Virus record (IMG/VR): IMGVR_UViG_3300009124_000015
Span: 1 to 54,976 of that record
Source: a virus
Reading direction: 5' to 3' (one strand)
Length of the DNA stretch: 54,976 nucleotides
Positions 51,016-54,976 of the stretch are shown piece by piece (positions within the stretch are counted from its first letter, which is position 1; each line of letters begins with the position of its first letter). A program made the position numbers and the translations under genes. The notes under the pieces were generated by a model that was not told the DNA's origin, did no database searches, and saw nothing but the letters and a program-made list of their open reading frames with translations.

Positions 51016-51333
51016 ATGGAAATTACAACTGATAATCACGTCGAACGGTGTTGGTGCTGGGAGTGTGGTGGTCATGGCAAGGTTTCGTACATAATACGAG
51101 GCGACGAGGAGGAGTGGGGTCACTGTCTCGACTGTATGGGTGAAGGAGAGAAGTACCGTGCAAAGGCTACACAAACTGCTGTCGTTCGTGCCTTACTGAC
51201 ACAGGCGAAAAACGCTCTAGAATATATAGAAGTGACAGACAGCGACTTAGATCAGGTATATACGACAATCGATGGCGCAATCGGTGACATCGAACGCTAC
51301 GAAAGAAAGGTAGGGACACGAAATGGAAATTGA
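51016..51333 (+). CDS. Free-standing DnaJ-type zinc protein
   Basis: The 105-aa protein contains two CxxCxGxG motifs, CWECGGHG (14-21) and CLDCMGEG (37-44), separated by 16 residues. This makes one DnaJ-type zinc site of the same layout as the insert in the phage polymerase (CTSCNGHG/CKRCDGVG). The rest is a helical tail. ATG 51016 has GGAG upstream. It could bind DNA, the polymerase or a host chaperone client; this is inference. Confidence 0.7.
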   Translation: MEITTDNHVERCWCWECGGHGKVSYIIRGDEEEWGHCLDCMGEGEKYRAKATQTAVVRALLTQAKNALEYIEVTDSDLDQVYTTIDGAIGDIERYERKVGTRNGN

Positions 51334-51475
51334 TATGACCGAAGAGATGGACAAGCAGACAACTAACGCTGTTGTAGAGACAGTGCGCGATGTCTTGATC
51401 GACATGGGATACGGTGACGTTTTAGACTTTCAGTGGCAGCTTGTGGTGACTTTTACAGATGAGGATGATGTCTGA
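51323..51475 (+). CDS. 50-aa acidic protein
   Basis: ATG 51323 overlaps the preceding stop by 11 bases; the product begins MEIDMTEEMDKQTTNAVVET and is acidic, ending in TDEDDV. The TGA overlaps the next ATG (TGATG). No family recognised; coupling on both sides supports it as a gene. Confidence 0.6.
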   Translation: MEIDMTEEMDKQTTNAVVETVRDVLIDMGYGDVLDFQWQLVVTFTDEDDV

Positions 51476-51645
51476 TGGGTAAGGTATCTGATTGGCTAAT
51501 CGAAATGGAAGAGGACGCCTCGTACATGACGCGCCAAGAATTTGTCAACAAGCACGGCGAAACGGTTATCGAATTGTACGACGAACTCCAACTGAAATGG
51601 CAATACGATCACGCCGAACCGGGAGAGCCGGACGATGTGGGTTGA
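51475..51645 (+). CDS. 56-aa hypothetical protein
   Basis: Starts MGKVSDWLIEMEEDASYMTR, continues with EFVNKHGETVIELYDELQLKWQ; helical and acidic. The MTRQEFVNKHGETVIELYDE segment resembles a short helix-turn-helix-like or protein-interaction unit, but no family is recognised. Overlaps both neighbours. Confidence 0.6.
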   Translation: MGKVSDWLIEMEEDASYMTRQEFVNKHGETVIELYDELQLKWQYDHAEPGEPDDVG

Positions 51646-51817
51646 TCCGGAGAACGATCCGAACCTCGAAAGTGTGGCTGACAAATTGGCCACACTACGA
51701 CGGCAAATCGACGACGCGGACTGGAACGGCAAACCCGTGACAAACGTACAACGCAACATGGCAAAACGCCTGACGCAAATGGTAAACGAGGGGACGCTAT
51801 GGCTTCCGAGATTTTGA
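51635..51817 (+). CDS. 60-aa hypothetical protein
   Basis: MWVDPENDPNLESVADKLATLRR then a basic/aromatic end (NEGTLWLPRF). Overlaps the previous gene by 11 bases and the next by 19. Mostly helical. Function unknown. Confidence 0.55.
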   Translation: MWVDPENDPNLESVADKLATLRRQIDDADWNGKPVTNVQRNMAKRLTQMVNEGTLWLPRF

Positions 51818-51978
51818 CAAATGACAAACGTACCACACTATCGCCCGTGTACGTTTGCGATGTGTGCGGCGAACCGGCGATGACGAGGGAATGCGACCGC
51901 TTGCGCTGTCCGTCGTGCTGGCTCCGGGAACAGGGTCGCAAAATAAAACCGCTTGACCACAGCGGATATCGTCCGTAA
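51799..51978 (+). CDS. 59-aa zinc-ribbon protein
   Basis: CDVCGEP (C20, C23) and CDRLRCPSCW (C32, C37, C40) form a small zinc-ribbon-like cluster; the tail is basic (REQGRKIKPLDHSGYRP). A GAGGGG site precedes ATG. Such mini zinc proteins often bind DNA or modulate host enzymes; function is unknown. Confidence 0.6.
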   Translation: MASEILTNDKRTTLSPVYVCDVCGEPAMTRECDRLRCPSCWLREQGRKIKPLDHSGYRP

Positions 51979-51979
51979 C

Positions 51980-52010
51980 GTGTCCCCATCGTTTTCTAAC
52001 GAAGGGACAC
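51980..52010 (+). promoter_or_regulatory. Hairpin covering the ribosome-binding site of the next gene
   Basis: GTGTCCC (51980-51986) pairs with GGGACAC (52004-52010), with an inner CGTT/AACG stem and TTCT loop. The AAGGGA ribosome-binding site (52002-52007) of the gene at 52017 lies inside the stem. No T-run follows, so translational control is more likely than termination. Confidence 0.5.
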
Positions 52011-52016
52011 AACGAC

Positions 52017-52634
52017 ATGAAAAAACAGGCAACACTGATCGATCATGAAAAGATGATCTATAATATTTGCAGCGTTTACCGTGACGCCGACGAAACGCAA
52101 CACGCTGAGGGTTTGTTGTGGTATTCGGACGCACAGAAGGCCGCGCACGATATCGCGGTAAAATATGGCATTGCTGTCTATCTTGGGGTGGCGGTGATCG
52201 CCGCGCTTTCCCCCAATAACAAATGGTCGCGCAATGTTATCAACGCTGATATGCTAATTGGTGCTTTCCTGCGCGGTGACGGCATCGACGCGGTGAAAGT
52301 CTCGACTTATCACGCCATGAAAAAGAAGGCTTGGGATATCTTGGCGGCGCGTCCAGACTATGAGGGCGCAAAAACAATGCTGAAGGGACAAAAGATCACG
52401 TCCTTTTTTATGGATATCATGGGCGAATTCAACGTGACCATCGACGGCCACGCTCGGAATATCGCCTACGGTGAGCGCGTCGGATTGACCGACGATCGTA
52501 CGAATATCGGCGTCCGTGAATACCGCGCACTTCAAGCGGCATATGAAGAGGCGGCGCGACGTGTCGGCCTCATGCCGTACCAGTTGCAAGCGATTACTTG
52601 GCGCGTTTGGCGTGACCGGCACGGGATAACGTGA
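52017..52634 (+). CDS. HhH-GPD-like protein (DUF7178 type), possible base glycosylase
   Basis: The 205-aa protein resembles DNA glycosylases in motif order: AALSPNNKWSRNV (65-75) like the LS.Q...N region, LKGQKITSFF (122-131) in place of the helix-hairpin-helix, and VTIDGHARNIAYG (140-152) with D143 where the catalytic Asp of VDTH is expected. Similar proteins occur in actinophages and plasmids, from memory as DUF7178. The substrate and activity are unknown. It marks the beginning of the compositionally different right-end module. Confidence 0.55.
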   Translation: MKKQATLIDHEKMIYNICSVYRDADETQHAEGLLWYSDAQKAAHDIAVKYGIAVYLGVAVIAALSPNNKWSRNVINADMLIGAFLRGDGIDAVKVSTYHAMKKKAWDILAARPDYEGAKTMLKGQKITSFFMDIMGEFNVTIDGHARNIAYGERVGLTDDRTNIGVREYRALQAAYEEAARRVGLMPYQLQAITWRVWRDRHGIT

Positions 52635-52685
52635 CAAACGGGCGACACTACAAAAAAACGTACGCGTGACAAACGGGCGACACTA
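52631..52685 (+). repeat. Two 20-bp direct repeats with TGACAAACGGG
   Basis: GTGACAAACGGGCGACACTA occurs at 52631-52650 and 52666-52685 (35-base period). The first copy contributes the stop codon of the gene ending at 52634; the second is followed by TATAAAAT. A 14/15-base match lies at 65-79. Shorter TGACAAACG copies occur at 50357, 51738 and 51822. Confidence 0.8.
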
Positions 52686-52898
52686 TAAAATCGGGGACCG
52701 GCTAATGGTTTCTTGCGTTTGCCTGTTCGGGGGCGGGGCGAGACTTGCGGGCCGGTCGGATCGACGGCGAGACGATGGGGCCGGTCGATCGCCCGCCGGG
52801 GCCGATACATTTTTTTGCTTGTTACGAATCCGGACCGGTGGCATTGTAACGGGACTGGCCAACGGGGCCAGCCACACCAGCATAGAAGGAGAAACAAT
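52635..52898 (+). other. GC-rich non-coding region before the DUF932 gene
   Basis: No gene is supported here. It holds the second 20-bp repeat, a GC-rich segment (52,730-52,806) with GGGCCGGTCG near-repeats, a T-run (52,810-52,817) and a small hairpin CTGGCC aacgg GGCCAG (52855-52871) shortly before the GAAGGAG site. A promoter is expected but no good -35/-10 pair is visible. Confidence 0.5.
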
Positions 52899-53894
52899 AT
52901 GTTGGACGTAGTACCTTTTGAAGATCGAGCCGCAACGAAGGCGAAAGCACGGGGCGGGGACATATGGGTCACTCACAAGCGGATCGATGACGTGTCCTTG
53001 TATGAGCAATTCGGCAAGATTCGCCGGGTTCCGATTGAAGCCCTCACCACTAGGGTCGATAACATTCTCGAGCCGATCCGGATGGATGATTTCCACGCCC
53101 TACAAAACACGGCGACCGGTGGCATCTTGAACATCCGGCCCGTCGGTAAATCGTACGCGCTAGTGCCACACGATGGCCTGTTCAAGGCACAAGCCGACTT
53201 GCTAGCCGCGTCGGACTTGCCGATGGATAACGTCGAGGTGTGCGATCGTATCTACGAAGAGGGGGCGCGGGTTCATCGCACGATTTACTTCCACGACTTG
53301 CAAGACCTGACCACGACGCGGGACGGCAAGCGGGACTTGGTGCGCTGCCGGATGGACATGTTCAACAGCGTCGATATGTCATGGGCCTTGCAGATATTTT
53401 CGGGAGCCTATCGTGACCTCTGCCGAAATACTCTGGTGTTTGGTGGCGAGAAGGCATATCACCAGCGGAAGATTCACCGGGGGGCCGTGTCGCCAGAAGC
53501 TATGATCGCTAAGGCGACGATGGGGCTTTCGATGTGGCAAGACCAGCGCGACGTGATGGATCGCTGGCGGAATGCGCCACTGACGCAAAAGCAATTTGCG
53601 GACATCTTGAAAGAGACTATCTGCCGGAAGAACACGAAGGCGGCAGAAGCTGATGAGCGGTTGTCTGTGAATGAATCCCGGTTGAACTGGTTGTTGGAGC
53701 GGTTCGAAGAAGAGCGCCGCGAACTAGGCCTGACACTCTGGGCCGGTTACAATGCCCTGACGCACTGGGCCACGCACTTGCCGGATGCCCGCGACCGGGG
53801 CCGGGCCGAACGCAAAAGGTACACGCGGAACGAGCAGGTCCGGCAGATCGTCGATGGTCCGTCGTGGCGGTACCTCGAAGGCTTGGCGGGGTGA
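52899..53894 (+). CDS. DUF932 family protein (phage/plasmid type)
   Basis: A 331-aa protein with the DUF932 layout: RRVPIEALTTRVDNIL, LNIRPVGKSYALVPHDGLF, a central RDLVRCRMDMFNSVDMSWALQIFSGAYRDLCRNTL then helical C-terminal half. Family members sit on phages, plasmids and integrative elements; their function is not established. ATG 52899 has GAAGGAG 7 bases ahead; a longer frame from 52713 is translation of the GC-rich leader. The next peptide's ATG overlaps the stop. Confidence 0.75.
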   Translation: MLDVVPFEDRAATKAKARGGDIWVTHKRIDDVSLYEQFGKIRRVPIEALTTRVDNILEPIRMDDFHALQNTATGGILNIRPVGKSYALVPHDGLFKAQADLLAASDLPMDNVEVCDRIYEEGARVHRTIYFHDLQDLTTTRDGKRDLVRCRMDMFNSVDMSWALQIFSGAYRDLCRNTLVFGGEKAYHQRKIHRGAVSPEAMIAKATMGLSMWQDQRDVMDRWRNAPLTQKQFADILKETICRKNTKAAEADERLSVNESRLNWLLERFEEERRELGLTLWAGYNALTHWATHLPDARDRGRAERKRYTRNEQVRQIVDGPSWRYLEGLAG

Positions 53895-53980
53895 TGATGG
53901 AATTGGTCTTATTCCTCTACCGGACTTGCGTTTGCATTATCCTGATCCTTATTTTGGGGATCATCTTTAACGTCACATGA
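53894..53980 (+). CDS. 28-aa single-TM peptide
   Basis: ATG 53894 overlaps the DUF932 stop (TGATG). The peptide is MMELVLFLYRTCVCIILILI followed by LGIIFNVT, almost entirely one hydrophobic helix. Translational coupling and strong hydrophobicity suggest a real membrane mini-protein, possibly toxin-like, holin-like or an inhibitor of another phage; this is inference. Confidence 0.5.
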   Translation: MMELVLFLYRTCVCIILILILGIIFNVT

Positions 53981-53997
53981 TCGAAGGAGAAACGAAA

Positions 53998-54462
53998 ATG
54001 ACGTTCAATAACATTCCGAAAAACCTTGTTGATGACCTGTGCGGTTGCCTCGATCGGATCGAAGCCGCAATTCGTACCGACGCCTCAGAAAAAGAGCGGG
54101 CACGGTTGCGGGAAATGATCGCGGCCGCTTGGAACGATCACACGGTGCCACTGGCGACCGGGTTGCAGACGGGCTTGCACGGTGAGCCGCTGCACGAATC
54201 CGGCCCGCAGCCGGTCGTCAACCGCAAGGTATATTTGCACGGTGGCCACAAGCGTGTGATCGAGCTTTTTTCCGGAAAGCGGTATCTTGCCGCGCCTACG
54301 ATCGCGGGGCTTGTCGGCATCAAGCGCGAGGCGGTCTGGACGTACTTGCAGCAGATCGGCATGTCGGACGAATACGTTTTGCACAAGAAAGAGGTGAAGA
54401 ACGGCACCGGACCGGATCGCCGGGGCTATGTGAAACTTTACCGGGTTGAAAAGGTCGCGTAA
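53998..54462 (+). CDS. Hypothetical protein with possible C-terminal HTH
   Basis: The 154-aa product starts at ATG 53998, which has GAAGGAG 9 bases ahead; an upstream extension to 53977 is less likely. The N-terminal half is helical (NLVDDLCGCLDRIEAAIRTDASEKERARLREMI). The segment APTIAGLVGIKREAVWTYLQQIGMSD resembles a helix-turn-helix with recognition helix. It may be a regulator of the right-end module; uncertain. Confidence 0.6.
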   Translation: MTFNNIPKNLVDDLCGCLDRIEAAIRTDASEKERARLREMIAAAWNDHTVPLATGLQTGLHGEPLHESGPQPVVNRKVYLHGGHKRVIELFSGKRYLAAPTIAGLVGIKREAVWTYLQQIGMSDEYVLHKKEVKNGTGPDRRGYVKLYRVEKVA

Positions 54463-54479
54463 AAAACGTACAACATGGG

Positions 54480-54499
54480 GGCGGGCGCGGTTGCCCGCC
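54480..54499 (+). other. Intergenic GC hairpin
   Basis: GGCGGGC GCGGTT GCCCGCC is a perfect seven-pair stem between two genes. It is followed by TCAACC, not Ts, so it may be an RNA-stability or attenuation element rather than a terminator. Confidence 0.55.
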
Positions 54500-54522
54500 T
54501 CAACCAACGAAAGGACGAAACG

Positions 54523-54744
54523 ATGAAATCGCAAATCAAAACCGACTTGACCACCAGCGAAGCAAAAGAAATCTTTGTGATCACCGAGCGGGAGATTCGG
54601 ACTATTCGGACTATGATCAGCGGCATCAATACCCAGATCGACGCCCTCGATGAGTTTATGGATGCAATCGGGTTCCAAAAGTGGATGAGCAGCTCGCCGC
54701 GTTCCGTTGCCACGTGTGACTTCAAGATCACGAAAGACGACTAG
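54523..54744 (+). CDS. 73-aa helical protein
   Basis: MKSQIKTDLTTSEAKEIFVI then EREIRTIRTMISGINTQIDALDEFM: a helical, probably coiled-coil protein. ATG 54523 has AAAGGAC ahead. A strong terminator follows. No family recognised. Confidence 0.6.
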   Translation: MKSQIKTDLTTSEAKEIFVITEREIRTIRTMISGINTQIDALDEFMDAIGFQKWMSSSPRSVATCDFKITKDD

Positions 54745-54758
54745 TCGCGTGTTTGGTG

Positions 54759-54792
54759 GGCCGGGGATAAACTCCCGGCCTTTTCCCTTTTT
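54759..54792 (+). terminator. Rho-independent terminator
   Basis: GGCCGGG GATAAACT CCCGGCC (54759-54780) followed by TTTTCCCTTTTT. A perfect seven-pair GC stem with T-rich tail; it ends the DUF932 transcription unit. Confidence 0.85.
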
Positions 54793-54806
54793 AGGAGATA
54801 GAGACC

Positions 54807-54976
54807 ATGGAAAACCAGCCGATCGAATTCACCGAAGAAGACCGCCGCCAGCTTTTGTCCTTTGTGTTTAAAGAGCTTCTCGACCTTTATGCCAAGCCCA
54901 TAGGAAACAATATTTGCGGCCATTGGGCACTTGCCCGGTGTATCGGCGACCCTGCAAAAGGTTTTGGTGCTGGCCG
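54807..54976 (+). CDS. N-terminal part of a small unknown protein, cut by the window end
   Basis: ATG 54807 with AGGAGA 8 bases ahead begins MENQPIEFTEEDRRQLLSFV; 56 codons plus 2 bases remain in the window. Joined to base 1 it continues in frame to TGA 65-67 (78 aa in total). Helical, with CGHWALARCIGDPAKGFGAG near the cut. Function unknown. Confidence 0.7.
   Translation, partial: MENQPIEFTEEDRRQLLSFVFKELLDLYAKPIGNNICGHWALARCIGDPAKGFGAG

Noticed and set aside
52666-52691. GTGACA...TATAAAAT as a sigma-70 promoter
   Set aside because: Spacing between boxes is only 12 bases, well short of the usual 16-18.
52713-52898. N-terminal extension of the DUF932 protein
   Set aside because: The extension is Arg/Gly-rich translation of GC-rich leader DNA without ribosome-binding site; ATG 52899 has GAAGGAG.
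54480-54499. GGCGGGC/GCCCGCC hairpin as a rho-independent terminator
   Set aside because: No T-run follows and the next gene is 24 bases away; kept only as a hairpin.
1-54976. CRISPR array, tRNA genes or insertion sequences
   Set aside because: No regularly spaced repeat-spacer pattern, no tRNA T-loop/anticodon pattern and no transposase were recognised by eye; a tRNAscan or profile search could still find a degenerate one.

Overview
The window looks like the essentially complete genome of a tailed, short-tailed (podovirus-type) double-stranded DNA phage of a marine bacterium. Three gene blocks are visible: (i) packaging, portal, scaffold, major capsid, lysis, tail and large internal virion proteins on the + strand (about 0.6-39.4 kb); (ii) a tightly overlapping DNA replication, nucleotide and recombination block on the - strand (39.4-50.2 kb); (iii) small early-type genes on the + strand (50.3 kb to the end). 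The A-family DNA polymerase carries a DnaJ-type CxxCxGxG zinc insert. From memory this is the hallmark of the HMO-2011 group (phages of SAR116/Roseobacter-type marine Alphaproteobacteria), so the host is probably an alphaproteobacterium. That assignment is inference. No tRNA, rRNA, CRISPR array or insertion sequence was recognised.

Left block. A 528-bp gene-free region holds three CAAAACGTAC repeats, a 14-bp perfect palindrome and a near-consensus sigma-70 promoter. Then come the small and large terminase subunits, an unusual 632-aa protein with a tyrosine-recombinase-like core, the portal with a small gene overlapping its 3' end, a 658-aa virion protein, scaffold, major capsid protein and a probable decoration protein. 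A hairpin terminator followed immediately by a new promoter separates these from the lysis cassette (3-TM holin-like protein, a second small membrane protein, GH24 lysozyme), which is interspersed with very basic small proteins. Another promoter at 14.76 kb precedes the tail-fibre region: several fibres, a 1131-aa LamG/SPRY spike with an internal duplication, and a protein of 18 perfect 20-aa repeats. T7-like tail tubular proteins and internal virion proteins up to 1743 aa finish the block.

Middle block (- strand, read right to left). A back-to-back promoter pair near 50.2 kb starts a 37-aa membrane protein, a primase, a RecA-fold helicase, a separate 3'-5' exonuclease, the polymerase, a probable ssDNA-binding protein, a PD-(D/E)XK exonuclease, a T7 endonuclease I-like resolvase, a MazG-like hydrolase, a DUF3310 protein, a class II (B12-dependent) ribonucleotide reductase and a second small nuclease. 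Almost every gene overlaps the next by 1-41 bases, so translation is probably coupled. Together they supply nucleotides, copy the genome and resolve branched DNA. No phage RNA polymerase is present; the visible promoters are host sigma-70 type.

Right block. A chain of small genes (one ribbon-helix-helix-like protein, one free-standing DnaJ-type zinc protein, one zinc-ribbon protein) is followed from about 52.0 kb by a module with different base composition: an HhH-GPD-like protein, a DUF932 protein, a 28-aa membrane peptide and three unknown genes. Copies of TGACAAACGGG sit at the stop codon before this module and at the stop codon of a reading frame that runs off the right end and continues in frame at the left end. 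The sequence is therefore probably a circular or circularly permuted assembly cut inside a gene.
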